NCBI GenBank assembly: GCA_030141605.1
Contig: JAQGDQ010000596.1
Coordinates: 2,501-64,500, forward strand
Direction of reading: 5' to 3'
Source: Tubiluchus corallicola
Taxonomy: Eukaryota > Priapulida > Priapulimorpha > Priapulimorphida > Tubiluchidae
Length of the DNA: 62,000 bases
Part shown: positions 45,336 through 58,285 of the stretch, piece after piece
Layout of the letters: each line of letters starts with the position of its first letter
Position numbering within the stretch: position 1 is the stretch's first letter
Made by a program: the position numbers and the translations under genes
Notes under the pieces: model-generated
What the model was told of the DNA's origin: nothing
Seen by the model: the letters and a program-made list of their open reading frames with translations, nothing else
The model's database searches: none

Positions 45336-45890
45336 AGGAAAAGTCAAACCTTCTAAGAAGTTAGGCTCACTTCAATGTTCACGAAAAATGTTAAAAGAAT
45401 TATAGTAATAAAACTGCAACAAGCGTCTCGTGTAACTAGTAAAATTAATTTAAAGTCGCGATCACTTCATGCTTGAGTGCCCATTCTTCTACCAATGACG
45501 TCATTCGTCCTGAACAAAAGTAGCTCACTGTTAATCTTCATCAAAAATATAATAAGTTTTTACAAAAAGTAAGATGTAATATTTTCGCATGAACATTAAG
45601 TAAGCTGCAGAAGTTTGAATTAGTTTAAACATCACGCACTCACGGAACGCCACGATGCGCTTACGAAAAGTCACGAAGTCTCCCAGTTGCGTCATGATTT
45701 TCAAGAGAAAGGCGGCAACAACCACACCAGAAAATTTCTGTTCAGAGTTGGTTTATTTTAAATTTATGCTTTATGCCTTACAGACAGTTCTTTGGAAATT
45801 TCTTTGTTATGTTCTTCTAAGTTTAAGTGACAACAGTAAAATCAAACCCAACATACTGAGTGACTTGTTCTTTTCTCTTGCGTACAGTTG
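45333..45890 (+). mobile_element. M5 element, near complete (about 555 bp)
   Basis: It starts TTTAAAGGAAAAGTCAAACC, has TGACGTCA at 45496-45503, and ends near CAAACCCAACATACTGAG. Closely matches 60428-60965. Confidence 0.75.
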
Positions 45891-45994
45891 AGTTAAGGCC
45901 TACTCTAGGCCTATTTTAATATAGGTTTCTTCGAGCACGTTTGTGTGAATTTAATCAATTTATAACATTAACTTTCGCTACAAAGTCAACAAAA

Positions 45995-46638
45995 GAACCT
46001 AAAACAGGTAATTGAACGACGATAAAAATGAGCTACGTTAAAGCAAAATTGGACATAATCTTAAACTGTAGGTTCAAAACAATCTACTGTTTAAAACATC
46101 GAAAGGAAGCATATTATTTTTCAAAAATGACTTACGTGAAAGAATTATTACCACACAAACACAATTTCAGGTGCGCATCATTAGTTCTTCGCAGTTACAT
46201 GCACTTCGTCATTCGATAGTTAGACGGGCACTAGTGACTGTATTTCGGAAACGCATTGCACAAGAAACAGGGGCTGCACCTCTCAGTTCAGATGTGTTCG
46301 TTTGTGACGAACTACACACGCTCGACGGCTCATGCGTCAGTACAGTGGTAAATTTGAAATTTTAGTTTTTATGTTAAAGCACACTGAATATCTTACAGTA
46401 GCACTGTACTTCAATTTTCAAACATGTGCAACACGCTCGTGAAATATTTTTTCTGTTGAAAATTACGTTAGTTCGTGATGTCATCAGTAGTTGGACTCAG
46501 CCGCCGTTAATTACGTTTTCAATCTATTATTTCATTATCAGAACTGCCTTTGTAGTAATAATAGTCTAAAATGCGTCCTTTTAACCGTACTTGAAAATGG
46601 GGTAGGTGATGAAAAACAATCCTGTTTTCCTTTAACTG
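45995..46638 (-). mobile_element. M3 element, complete, reverse orientation
   Basis: Body matches 59235-59850 and 21600-22222. The right end GAAAAACAATCCTGTTTTCCTTTAA is the M3 start reversed. Confidence 0.75.
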
Positions 46639-46921
46639 ATGGTCTCAAAAATGGCACAGAATTATCGCCAACCACAATCTCTTAGCTCTGAACTCAAGAT
46701 GAACCAGTAAAAATTGAACGTTATTTATTCGTTTGATATTATCGAGAATATTTATTTTACTTGGCAAAAACCTGATATTGTAAATTTTAGACTTCACGTT
46801 CAACACGTAATTAGCTGCGTCGGTTTCTCTGAAAGGTAATTAGTAAAACCGAGGAACGTCTTGTAAATTGTAAATGGTTCAAGTAGCTCGTCAGCGATGC
46901 ACTTAAACACACCGATGCGCC

Positions 46922-47113
46922 TCACAACCGGGAATTCATACTGTCACGTTGAATTTCGCGCTTGAATTTTCGCCACAAATAATTTATATCAAACGGTATT
47001 TTATCAAATAACGGACTTTTTTGTACAATCTTGTTTTTACATAAAATTTTATTAGAACAAAAACATTTTTCCTCCTCATTAGTTGTAGGAGTAGTGGTAG
47101 ATTTATTCTCCAT
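46922..47113 (-). CDS. Candidate short ORF, 63 codons
   Basis: ATGG with A at -3; peptide MENKSTTTPTTNEEEKCFC ... FDINYLWRKFKREIQRDS. Balanced composition but very AT-rich codons. Unrecognised. It could be the start of a retroelement ORF or chance. Confidence 0.2.
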   Translation of the reverse strand: MENKSTTTPTTNEEEKCFCSNKILCKNKIVQKSPLFDKIPFDINYLWRKFKREIQRDSMNSRL

Positions 47114-47239
47114 AATAAATTACATGTTTTCGTATACTATAACATATCAATTTTTGCAATTAACAATGCAATTGCAATTAATTACAATGACATCACAAAA
47201 CAGCGGAGTGAATACTCGTGTACATAGTACAGAATATAT

Positions 47240-47773
47240 ATATACATATAAATAAATAAATTTATACATATTTCTGTAAATACGACAGATTTGTAGAAAC
47301 AAGTACGTTAGCTCTTCTACTTGGAAGAGGTTGCAAATCATTTAAATACAGGATAGGTATAACTGATTCAGAACTGTGTGTTTGCGGTTTGGGCAGTCAA
47401 ACCCCAGAACATTTAATTTTTCATTGTCCGTTACCATTGGTTAGAAAAGATATAAGAGTAAATCTCGAACGCGGCTTAGAAAATAATGACATTCGAAACA
47501 TTTACAGAGAGAGAGAGACACTAATGTTATTAAAATGTATATAGATATTGTGAAAGAACTAACCCAAAATGATCTTATAGTAAATTGATTATACATTGAT
47601 TATAAATATTGAATATATATTTAGAATAAGTAAATCGTAATGCAAAATTGTCAGCTTTTTTAGTAAGAAATTATTAATGTACATAGTGTATAGACTTATT
47701 TAACATTTTTGTACTTTTGTGCCCTGCAAATAGAGGGCTTATTGTATAATTTTCAATAAAGATTTTTAATAAT

Positions 47774-47843
<70 letters not shown>

Positions 47844-47845
47844 GT
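47240..47845 (+). mobile_element. LINE 3' fragment with zinc-knuckle-like end and (AAT)n tail
   Basis: The plus strand reads GRGCKSFKYRIGITDSELC, then VCGLGSQTPEHLIFHCPL. The CxCG...H...C pattern is found at the end of many non-LTR ORF2 proteins. Stop at about 47540, 3' UTR with CCCTGCAAATAGAGGGC and CAATAAAGA, then about 80 bp of AAT repeats. Confidence 0.75.
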
Positions 47846-48235
47846 ACACATACCGCAAAGTTATGTGTTCTATCAAAACTAAATCTCAAAACAACAATAA
47901 TAATGGTATTAATTATTATAACGATATTTCTAAATTAGTGCAGCTCCTACGTCACTCGCTTATTTGTTTTCCTAAAGTTGAAAGAGGTCTTAAAATGCGA
48001 GAGAAAGGGGGAATTCCTCTTTACAGCATGTAAGCTTTGTTAAAAAAAACCAGTTTACAGTTGAAATTTTAACGGCCGGCTTGTACTAGCTGAGAAATTG
48101 TGTCCATTTTGAACGCACGAGTAACTTAGGCTCGCTCTTGTCCACATGGGAAAAAGATTTGCTTTTAAATGCCTTTGAACTTCAGTTTACGTATCAAATC
48201 CATGCGTAATTTACTTACGAGGGTGAAGGTATTTA

Positions 48236-48575
48236 AGGGAAGACAAGATGATTTTTCATACACTAGAGTAAAAGTACAGTACAGTACAGTATACATTAAA
48301 CAGTACAGTATACAGTGTACAGAGTAAAAGTATACATTTTAACATTAATAATACTGCAAAAGCGTTTCTGATAATTAAATAATAGATCTTAATTAACGGC
48401 GCGCGAGCCCAACTATTCATGACATCACAAACTATCATAATTTTCAACAGCAAAAATATTCCACGAGCGTGTTGCACGTGTTTGCGTAAGCAAAAATTGA
48501 GGTCAAGTGTTACTGTAAGATATTCAGTGTGTTCTACTAAAACTAGGCAAGTTTTAAGATAAAAATTCAAATTTG
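48236..48575 (+). mobile_element. M3 element, left half
   Basis: TTAAGGGAAGACAAGATGATTTTTCATAC at the left, with a local CAGTACAGTA expansion at 48275-48320, then the M3 body to AAGATAAAAATTCAAATTTG. Confidence 0.7.
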
Positions 48576-48719
48576 AAATGTATAATCGATAATCGTCAGT
48601 CTATACAACAAATGCCTTGGATCCGCTCAAGCCGTCTGGCACTCTAGAACACATTTAATAAGTCATAATTAGTCCCTAAACTTCACAATAAAACAAAAGA
48701 GATTATTTTTGGACATAAC

Positions 48720-48887
48720 ATGAAATTTTGTGATTTGAAACTCACGAGTATTCCAGCTGACCACACAACCAAACTAGGTCGCCTATCCATAAACGAACCA
48801 GAACTGGCGAAACTTAGATTTTGCGAATCCGTTTCAGAGCTTAAATACATTATCCCGCACTGTGCCACCTTAGAATACTGCGTTTGA
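48720..48887 (+). CDS. Candidate 55-codon coding fragment
   Basis: Plus strand from ATG 48720 to TGA 48885-48887. The peptide TKLGRLSINEPELAKLRFC and ELKYIIPHCATLEYC looks globular. The same frame resumes open for 31 codons after the stop and is open 18 codons before the ATG, suggesting a decayed longer frame. The opposite strand is also open for 106 codons, so which strand (if any) is coding is uncertain. Confidence 0.22.
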   Translation: MKFCDLKLTSIPADHTTKLGRLSINEPELAKLRFCESVSELKYIIPHCATLEYCV

Positions 48888-49503
48888 ATACTGTGCCTTA
48901 AGAACAAGCAAAAAATATACAAAACGTTCCAAAAAAAACAATGTCCACTCAAGGTCAGTGGCTGCAACACGAAGGTCAAAATATGAATAAATGTATAAAA
49001 CATTAAAATTCATAGGACAAAGTTGCTAATGACAGAAGGTATCTGTTGTGTTCTTCTTGGATCGAGTGTGACCGAAGTTTTCAGGGAACAATTTTCTCGC
49101 AAAAAATTCCACAAAAAATCAACCCGAGGGAAAACTGAGTTTATAAACATTGGGAAGCTCCACAAAAAGACAGCGTTACGAACAACTGTCAGCGTTTAGG
49201 ACTCAGTAACCACATTGCTGATCGACAGCATTTTCCACTCAAGTAGAATTGATACCGGTTAGTCGATTGAGCACAAGGTGTCAGAAAACAACCGAACACA
49301 CAGAGAGACACACGGGTGTTGATAGTAAATGATCCATTTTACAACAGTTTAATGGGTTGTACCTGCGAGGCCTCGGGCACTTTCGCGTTTGTACCGAAAT
49401 TTTCACACAAACGCTACGCATTTTACGCATCCTGAACGGCTGTTTTAAAAACGTTCTGCTTTTAAACACGAATAAGCACGAACGACGCCTACCTTTACTG
49501 AAC

Positions 49504-49890
49504 AATGAGCCTAAACAGTTTCATTCTGCGCATGCGCAGTTGTCGTAGGTCAAGGGTTAAGTATACCACAGCAATGCGTCTTAACTAAAACCGTCACGTG
49601 ACGTGGAGATGAAGCAAAGCCGCCTGCCTCATCAGTTCAGTAACTTTAGTTGTTTTACTTGGACTTAACTATACATTAGTCAGCACATAGAGTGGGTTAC
49701 TGGCAGAATCTTGCTTGGGAACAAGAAAAAATGAACTAGGTAAGGTTCTAGCTAGCTGTTAAACTGTTACTATTACAATAGCATGGGCTGCGAGGCGTCG
49801 GCAAGTGTACACAAATGTGTTGTCTGGTATACTTAACCTTTGACCTTTTAACGGTCATCATCAATCGCTGAAACTGCGAAAAGGCTTATG
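49504..49890 (+). mobile_element. M1 element, complete
   Basis: AATGAGCCTAAACAGTTTC at the left and GAAACTGCGAAAAGGCTTAT at the right; TGCGCATGCGCA at 49527-49538; both DR1-like motifs. Confidence 0.82.
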
Positions 49891-50131
49891 AGGCCTACTG
49901 AACTTGTGGCGATTGAAAAATTAGGTATACTCGTAATTTCAAGATCATTATTTTTAATTATGTCGAACGCAATGACCTTGAACTGATCTCGAAATTAAGA
50001 CTGTAACTATACTATAGCCTAGCGATTCAGACCCTAAATTCTATACAAAAAGTAATTTAATTGGTTAGCTAAAAAGCTCTAACGTAAGTGAATAAAAACC
50101 TTCAAAACTGATCGTCTAAGAATTGGATTAG

Positions 50132-50198
50132 AATAGCATAGCGGTCATGGCATTCGTCTTGTAAACAAAACATCCTTGGTTCAAATCCTGGCTCTGTT
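50132..50198 (+). tRNA. tRNA-Thr(TGT)-like sequence, possibly SINE-derived
   Basis: A-box-like TAGCGGTCATGG, anticodon loop CTTGTAA with TGT at 50160-50162, B box GGTTCAAATCC. The acceptor stem pairs 5 of 7, the anticodon stem 4 of 5 and the T stem 4 of 5. The D arm is about 5 nt short, so it may be a degenerate gene or a tRNA-derived repeat. No CCA, as expected for a nuclear gene. Confidence 0.4.
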
Positions 50199-50935
50199 CC
50201 AAGTTTTTCATATTTCCAGATTTGATTTGAAAATTCACTTATTCTGGGTTCACTAATCAATCATTAATCTGAATTTTGCAGTTTGAAAAAAATCAGTGAC
50301 CGTTTGTGGGATCATTTACGGAGGATGAGGAGATAATTATCAGCTGCATCGTGTCTCGAGAAGCTGCGGAAGCTGCCCTGTCGTTTATCTGCACTCCAAG
50401 GTGCAAGGATTTTGGTAGTAAAAACACATTTATCTTCAAGGGAAATAGAAAAAACATGGCGCAGAGATTATAACACCACGAAGCACGTGTCTTCAGCTGA
50501 AGTATGGAAGCCCAGAGTGGCATAATCATAGTAACATGCAGAGAAAGCCACTGATTCACAAACAAATATGAATTACCATTGACATGCTGAGCTGACTTAT
50601 GGATATCACTCATCAATGTAAGCTTGCGGCCACACTGAGCCTGCTCAGTAATTGGATGGACGTTTCATTTTATTACACTGCATCTAGCTGTTTGTCATTG
50701 AGAATGATTGCTCAGTATCAGTTCTGTGTCTCAACTTAGGGAATTAACTTTGGTAGTGAGTAGGTGCCGGTGTCGCCACACAATCACGAATTGATTAATC
50801 AAACTAAACCATCGATTGGTAGTGCTTTAATTTATATGATGTTAAATATTTAAGGTGCCACATGGATCCCGCGAAATAAAACTATGGCGCAGTACCATTC
50901 TGTGCAATTGTACATACTTTAGAAAAAGAGCTAAA
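50199..50935. other. Unique sequence, no gene seen
   Basis: A minus-strand frame of 107 codons (50293-50616) is present but without supporting context. Nothing else. Confidence 0.4.
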
Positions 50936-51071
50936 GAGCTCGAGAGAGTGAGAGGGAGAGAGTGAGACAGAGAGAGAGAGAGTGCGGGAAAGAAAGAGAG
51001 AAAGAGAGAGAGAGGGAGAGAGAGAGTGAAAGAGAGAGAGAGAAAGAGACAAAGAGAGAAAGAGAGAGAGG

Positions 51072-51150
<79 letters not shown>

Positions 51151-51179
51151 GAGATAGACAGAGTGAGAGAGAGTGAGAC

Positions 51180-51251
<72 letters not shown>

Positions 51252-51350
51252 GAGAGAGGGGGAAAGAGAGACTAAGAGAAAGAGAGAGAGAGATGAGAGA
51301 TGGGGAGATAGTGAGTAAGAGTGAGAGAAAGACATGAGAAAAAAGAGGGG

Positions 51351-51400
<50 letters not shown>
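50936..51400. repeat. (GA)n purine tract, about 460 bp
   Basis: GA/GAGAAA/GTGA units throughout. Long open frames in it are low-complexity artefacts. Confidence 0.97.
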
Positions 51401-51401
<1 letters not shown>

Positions 51402-51767
51402 TTGATAAATTTACTGTGTTTACTCAGTAACATAAATAAAATCATAAATCATTTACAACTGCTCAGCGTCGTACTAATAAGTCAGTCCAGTTTCTCGGTT
51501 TCTTCACTGATTATTATAAAACATAAATTCACAGAAAACGTTTAATCCTAAAACAAACATGGCGCTGTTTGTCAAGCAGGTACAGTCAGTAACTCAATAA
51601 GACGTAAGCAGTCACGTGACCGGTTAAAATGAAACTCATATTGAAATTCGAACTGCTGAACTTGTAATCCAAAACGCCAACGCAGCCACTATTGTATATT
51701 AATGTGTCATCTTTTATATCTATTCTTATGGCACATACAAGAGCGCTAACAACGAGTGAAACATCGT

Positions 51768-51772
51768 CGTCG

Positions 51773-51817
<45 letters not shown>

Positions 51818-51877
51818 ACAGCAGCAGCAGCAGCATTGTCGTTGTAATCATCGTCATAATCACCGTCATCGTTAACG

Positions 51878-51911
<34 letters not shown>

Positions 51912-52135
51912 TATCCTCAACGTCGTCATAATCATCGTCATAATCACCGTCATCGTCACCGTCATCGTTAACGTCATTATCATCATCATCACCACCATTA
52001 ACCTCAACGTCGTCATAATCATCATCACTATTACCGTCATCGTTGACGCCATCATCGTCATCATTATCATTGCCATCCTCATGATTATGGTTGTCATCAT
52101 CGCTGTTATAGTCACTATCGTCATCATCGCCGTTG
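51768..52135. repeat. CAT/CGT/CAC trinucleotide tract
   Basis: Pure (ATC)n blocks at 51786-51815 and 51880-51910 with imperfect CGTCAT units between. Followed by a (GAA)n run at 52207-52233. Confidence 0.93.
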
Positions 52136-52325
52136 TCACCTTCCAGAAATATTTAGATGACCTACTATGTCCAAAGATGCAAAACGCTTCAGTTCACTAT
52201 GAAAGGATGAAGAAGAAGAAGAAGAAGAAGAAGACGGGTAATTAAAGTAATGAAATGTTAAAACAACATGTTTTCTAGTGAAAAAGACAAAATGACCTTG
52301 AAGAAACTACAAGTTACTTCAACAG

Positions 52326-52469
52326 GACGTCTTCATGGTGGTTTCCCTTATTGCCTGCAGGAAAATCTATTTTTACTGTTGCCATCTACTGCCTCAAGAC
52401 GTCTTCGTGGTGGTTTCCCTTATTGCCTGCAGGAAAATCTAATTCTACTGTTGCCATCTACTGCCCCAA
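52326..52469. repeat. 72-bp tandem duplication
   Basis: GACGTCTTCATGGTGG at 52326 and GACGTCTTCGTGGTGG at 52398. The period is a multiple of 3, so an 84-codon plus-strand frame (52268-52522) carries a 24-residue repeat; I do not consider that frame supported as a gene. Confidence 0.9.
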
Positions 52470-52529
52470 CTCGACAAAGCCAAAATTCATCAGCTTCAGA
52501 CAAGCAAAAACGTTCTGGATAAACAGGAG

Positions 52530-53264
52530 AAGTTTGTAGCCATAACGTCTTGGGAGTCATCCAGTCGATAAATCTATTTGATGAGTCTGGTATCTAACAA
52601 GTTGTACGAGTGCTGTATATAAGAACCTCTTACATCCCTTATAGAGTTACCACCACCAACAGGACGAAGCCAGAAAACCATCGACTGAAGTTAATCAATT
52701 TCTAAGGACAGTCTGAAGCCAAGCATTTCGTTTTAGATGATTAATTTGTCTGGCGAAATCAAATAAATCTGTTCTAGGCAATGAAGTCTGCGTGTAAAAC
52801 ATCAGTTTGGATAAATTTTGCAAAATGCGAGTATAGATGATAATAAAATTGGAGATTTCTGTCTGTTAATTACATTATTTTGAACAATTATACGTCTTTT
52901 ACTCACTAAACTAACCCTTTGGTTGTTTTTTGTACGAATTGTACAGCTAGGAAGTACAGAGAAGCTTTTAACAAATTTCTGATTGTTTTTTTACTAAAAT
53001 GAATCTTCGAACTACTCATTTTCACCAAGTGTTTTCAAATAAATCAAGCCAATGAATGATTTATGCAGCAATGAAATGAATGATGGATCAATTTTTCTCT
53101 CAACTTGCATGTGCATCTAGAATTTCACCAGCTTCAAATGATTAGTTTTCTTTTCTATACTTCTGTACCGATTAGTGAAATATTAAAAGCTTCTGAAGCC
53201 AGTTTGATGAAGCCAGACGAAGAACAACTAATAATCTCCCAGCTTCCGAAGATTTCATACTTTA
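52530..53264. other. Unique sequence, no gene seen
   Basis: AT-rich with no convincing frame, repeat array or element ends. Confidence 0.45.
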
Positions 53265-54125
53265 AGATATGAAATATGTGAAATACGTGATCTACATGTG
53301 AAATATGTGATCTATATGTGAAATATATGATCTATATGTAAAATATGTGATCTATATGTGAAATGCGTGATCTACGTGTGAAATATGTGATCTATATATG
53401 AAATATATGATCTATATGTGAAATATGTGATCTACATGTGAAATATGTGATCTATATGTGAAATATGCGATCCATATGTGAAATATGCGATCTATATGTG
53501 AAATATGTGATCTATATGTGAAATATGCGATCTATATGTGAAATATGTGATCTATATGTGAAATATGCGATCTATATGTGAAATATATGATCTATATGTG
53601 AAATATATGATCTTTGTGTGAAATATATGATCTATATGTGAAATATATGATCTATATATGAAATATATGATCTATATGTGAAATATATGATCTATATGTA
53701 AAATATGTGATCTATATACGAAATATATGATCCATATGTGAAATATGCGATCTATATGTGAAATATGTGATCTATATGTGAAATATGCGATCTATATGTG
53801 AAATATGTGATCTATATGTGAAATATGCGATCTATATGTGAAATATGTGATCTATATATGAAATATATGATCATTGTGTGAAATATATGATCTATATGTG
53901 AAATATATGATCTATATATGAAATATATGATCTATATGTGAAATATATGATCTATATGTGAAATATGTGATCTATAGGTGAAATATACGATCTATAGGTG
54001 AAATATGCGATCTATATGTGAAATATGCGATCTATGTGTGAAATATATGATCTATATATGAAATATATGATCTATGTGTGAAATATATGATCTATATGTG
54101 AAATATATGATGTATATGTGAAACT
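53265..54125. repeat. 20-bp minisatellite, about 43 copies
   Basis: Unit TGAAATATGTGATCTATATG with an exact 20-bp period over 0.86 kb. Variable bases are mostly in ATATGTG versus ATATATG or ATATGCG. Nearly every unit keeps GATC. Confidence 0.97.
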
Positions 54126-54739
54126 ATTAATATAAAAAAATCTTAGCAGGAGGTTAATTTTTCATGTCAAAACCTCAAACTGATGACAGAAAAGTACCGT
54201 GAATGATCAGTAAGCACCCCGAGTCTAGCTACGCCACATAAATACAGCAGCAATACGCACCCCTAAGTTCTAGCTATGCCACACAACATTTCCTTTAAGA
54301 ACTCATTAGTTTTCATCAAGTTTACACATGGGAACAAACATTGGCTTGACCTCACTTATCTGTTGTAGATTAAGACCCAACAAAATGCGATAATGAAATC
54401 TATCATACGTATTCTTTCCGTTAATTGACTTGCTAAGAAAAATAAAAACTTAATTGGGCCAAGTGATAAGAAAAAATCACGGAGAAAAATTTTCAGAATA
54501 AATAACTATTTTTTACAATCTATTTGAAGGCCCATTAATATAGTGCATTCTCAACTCTGCGTTGGTTCTAATGCAAAGAAATTCCCTAGCTGTTCCATCC
54601 ACTCGGTAAGACAAAAGAAACTTCTCTAAGACATATCATAATTAGGCTTTCAAATGTCTGTAAACATCAGTTAATGTTGCTACCAAAATGTGTGATTTAG
54701 TTGTACAAATGAACACTTAGATTGGAAACCAAACTTAAA

Positions 54740-55500
54740 TATGATTCATTCTAAAATTGCTAAAAACAATGAGTCGAGTTAAACATTGTTTTACTAAAGA
54801 ACATCTTATCACACTTTACAATTTTCTAGTACTGCCATACTTAACCTACTGTAATATACTTTGGGGGCACACCTACCCTTCATGTCTACTTAAATTAAAC
54901 TCCCTACAACGTAAGTTTATAAGATTGATAGGTAATTTGCACAAGCGTGAACGGGTAGGTCTTAACCTTTTTAAGAACTATTCTATCCTAGTGCTAAATG
55001 ATCTAATAAACCTAAATATAGCTACTTAAATATACAAAACCAAACATAAACTTCTTCCCACTTTCTTTCTAAACCCATTATCTATTAACGTAAGACATTA
55101 TCTATGAACAACATCCAATGAATTTCTTATTAAATATTGCAGGACTGATGCTGCAAGGCACTTCATCACTAACACTGGCCCTAGACTTTCGAATAACATC
55201 AACGAATATATAAAAAATTCTTTATCTGTAAATAACTTCAAAAGAAATTTTAAAAGAGAAATCTTTTCTAATTATGCAGAATAAATCTCTTCAACTTCCT
55301 TTTCTGTTACTTTACTGCATCTTTTTCTCAATCCACATTCATATTAGCTGCTAGGAACAAGTAATTACTTCTTAAGCAACATATAGGCAGTTAGCATCTT
55401 GCCACTTTCGGTAGATAATAAATATGTTAACAGTCTTTATTGCAGTGCTACGCTGTAATGGTCTATTGTGGCTTTCTACAATAAACAAATTAAAAAAACT
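54740..55500 (+). mobile_element. LINE 3' fragment, C-terminal RT region
   Basis: The frame 54757-55029 reads HLITLYNFLVLPYLTYCNIL then LKLNSLQRKFIRLIGN, a standard block in CR1/RTE-like ORFs. After a frame break the strand continues RTDAARHFITNTGPRLSNN and NNFKRNFKREIFSNYAE stop at about 55284. 3' UTR to ATAAACAAATTAAAAAAAC. 5'-truncated and inactive. Confidence 0.82.
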
Positions 55501-55504
55501 CTCA

Positions 55505-56867
55505 ACCTGCCCAAACACACAAACCAAAACGTAAGTTTAATTTAAACTTGATTTATTTATAGAGGATTTACAAAACAGACTGCCTCTCACACAGGTATGT
55601 CCGGTGCAAGTGCTGAGTGCAAAGTTGTAATAAAAGAATAATGGACATCAGTAGTGACGAAAACTGTGTGATTTAACATCACAAATAATGATTATCACAC
55701 TCAGTTCGATAAAACATTTGATTCAATTACAATCAGCAGATGGTGATTAAACTTACATACACGATTTTTCAGATTTTTAGATTTATAGATTTAATGGATA
55801 TATTTCGCAATAAACATATACATATAAATTACATGGGCATCGATACTCAGTTTTTGTCAATACAAAAATATGATACAATTCATGAATTTTGCGTTAGAGA
55901 CCTAAGAAGCTAGCTTATGGTAGGCCACTAGAATTAGTTACGAAAAAATTACAATATATACAGATACAGTATCACAATATATACAAATATAAATATGGGT
56001 GGGCAAGTAATAAAAATATTTTTATACTAGAGGGGAAGTTTTTGAAAATGAAAAACAACAAATCATGATTGAGTGATCAGTTATATGTTTCATGTAAGTT
56101 TAATTTATAATTTTTTACAATTTTATATAATTATATTTTTTACATTTTTTTATAATTAATTTATACTACACGAACAGTATAAACGCAATATTTTAATAAT
56201 AACAGTACTAATGAAAATGTATTTACAAAGTAAGTTGACTGATTAATATTTAACAGTAAATTCTATTGTATTGCGAAACGAAAAGTTTATTTAATAAACT
56301 GCTGTAATAAAGTATGGATAATAAATCAAGATGGCTGAGCAGTTTTGAATTTTTCGAATATGTTTCTATATAATAGCAAAACAAGCAGACAGAAGGACTG
56401 ACAGATTTAATACGATTGTCAACTAGTACAGGACGTCTCTAGATAACATCCTTCATCAGACAACCAATCACAAACCAATACATAACCACGAATCTGACAA
56501 ACCGCTAAAGATAAGCAATTCATGCAGAAACTGCTCGACCCTGGTACTGGGTAACTGCATGCAGGACAGCCAACCCCACGGGACGCTCAATACGATCGAT
56601 GCTCCATCTACATAATGTTTGATCATCTGAATCTCAGTGCAAACAAAATGTTTTCGTATAGAATTCGATTTGGCAGAACAAGTGCCCTGGACTGCCCGGC
56701 AAAACCACAGCGTAAATAGATAGCAATATTAGAAGAAAAAGAACAGGCATTGTGTTGCGTAAACTGCAATGATGCGCTGTCGAATTATATCCGTCTAATC
56801 CAATCAAGTCGTAAAAGTAATTATAATAAACGATCGATGCGCTGCAGATATATCTTCTGCCACGTCT
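55505..56867. other. AT-rich unique DNA
   Basis: No exon or element with ends recognised. TATATA and ATTTTTTAC-rich patches at 55970-56170. Confidence 0.45.
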
Positions 56868-57420
56868 TTAAAGGAAAAGACAATGATTTTTCACATCCTA
56901 CCCCATTTTAAAGTATGGACAAAATTTAATGTATACATTTTAACAGCACTAATACTGCAAAAAACGTTTCTGATAATTTAATAATAGTTTAAAATCTTAA
57001 CTACGAGCAGGCGAGCTCAATTATTGACGACATCACAAACTAACATAATTTTGAACAGCAAAAACATTCCACGAGCGTGTTGCACGTGTTTGTGAAAGAG
57101 AAAATTGAAGTACAGTGATACTGTAAGATATTCAGTGTGTTGTACTAAACTAAAATTCGGCAAGCCTTAAGATAAAAATTCAAATTTACCGCTGTGCTCA
57201 CGCGTGAGCTGTTGAACGTCTGTAGTTCGTCACAAACTAACACATCTGAACTGAGAGATACAACACCTGTTTTTGTGCAATGTGTTTCTGAAATACAAGC
57301 ACTAGTACCCGTCTAACTAGCGAATAGCAAAATGCATGTAACGGCGAGAACTAGTGGCGCGAACGTGAAATTGTGTTTGTGTGGTAATAATTCTTTAACG
57401 TAAGTCATTCTTTAAAATGA
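56868..57420 (+). mobile_element. M3 element copy, right end truncated
   Basis: TTTAAAGGAAAAGACAATGATTTTTCAC at the left, then the M3 body to GTAATAATTCTTTAACGTAAG. Confidence 0.73.
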
Positions 57421-57696
57421 CTGGCTCGTCACTCTGATTTCGGTTCGTGACGAGGCGGTAACCCAAACGGGAACGAATTCGTGCAGGTCCTGTAAAACAG
57501 GAAAAATCCCGAGGAAAGTATTTCCTCTCTGGACAACTTACAGTGACTGTTGTTAATAATATAGCAGATTCACAGATACTGTAATTATCAGAGATGCTTT
57601 GTCACGTTCGACTAAAGTTAACACAATAGCCCAGTTGAAGGCGGCGAATTCGTCCACATTAACTCAACCTTATTTAATAATATTTGACCAAACACA

Positions 57697-57942
57697 ATGG
57701 CGCCTATTTTGTGTGAAAACAGTGGAAAATTAGACCTTGCTTTGCGCGGTATAGACGTACCCCCGCAGATAGCGTGTGGAAGAGACAGCAGGTACAAAGA
57801 ACGTACTGTCATCGATACGAGGCATTATAGACGGATAAAACCACACAGTAAGACGACGCGTTGGATTCCAGCATTCTCAAACGACGTGCTTTTACTACGA
57901 GAGTCTGTCTTCAATCGTGTCCAATGTCCGCACAGACATTGA
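57697..57942 (+). CDS. Candidate ORF or first exon, 81 codons
   Basis: ATGGCG in a strong context (CACAATGGCG), stop TGA at 57940. Peptide MAPILCENSGKLDLALRGID ... RRIKPHSKTTRWIPAF is of balanced composition and ends just before a GCTGTT microsatellite. No domain recognised. An internal AG|GTACAA could act as a donor. Confidence 0.28.
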   Translation: MAPILCENSGKLDLALRGIDVPPQIACGRDSRYKERTVIDTRHYRRIKPHSKTTRWIPAFSNDVLLLRESVFNRVQCPHRH

Positions 57943-57945
57943 AGT

Positions 57946-57976
57946 TTGCTGCTGTTGCTGTTGCTGTTGCTGTTGT

Positions 57977-58011
<35 letters not shown>

Positions 58012-58199
58012 TTGTTGTTGTTGTTTTTTCTTCGCTTCTTTCTCTTTTTCGTTTTTATCTTCGCTTCTTTCTCTTTCTTTCCTTCTTTTTTCCTTTATTT
58101 TTTTCACATCTTTCTCTCTCTCTCCTATCTCTCTCTCTCTCTTTCTGTCTCTCCCCCTCTCTCTCTCTCTCTCCCTCCCCCTCTCTCTCCCCTCTCTAT

Positions 58200-58233
<34 letters not shown>

Positions 58234-58285
58234 CCCTCTCTCTCTCCCTCTCTCTCTCCCCACTCTCTCTCTTCTTTCTCAGTTT
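57946..58285. repeat. GCTGTT tract followed by CT-rich tract
   Basis: About 75 bp of GCTGTT/GTT units, then about 250 bp of TTTC and TCTC pyrimidine repeats. Confidence 0.95.

Noticed and set aside
50931-51335. Long Ser/Leu- or Arg/Glu-repeat frames in the GA and CT tracts here and at 57895-58351 and 61082-61914
   Set aside because: They are open on both strands and in several frames because the DNA is a dinucleotide repeat. No start context or splice signals.
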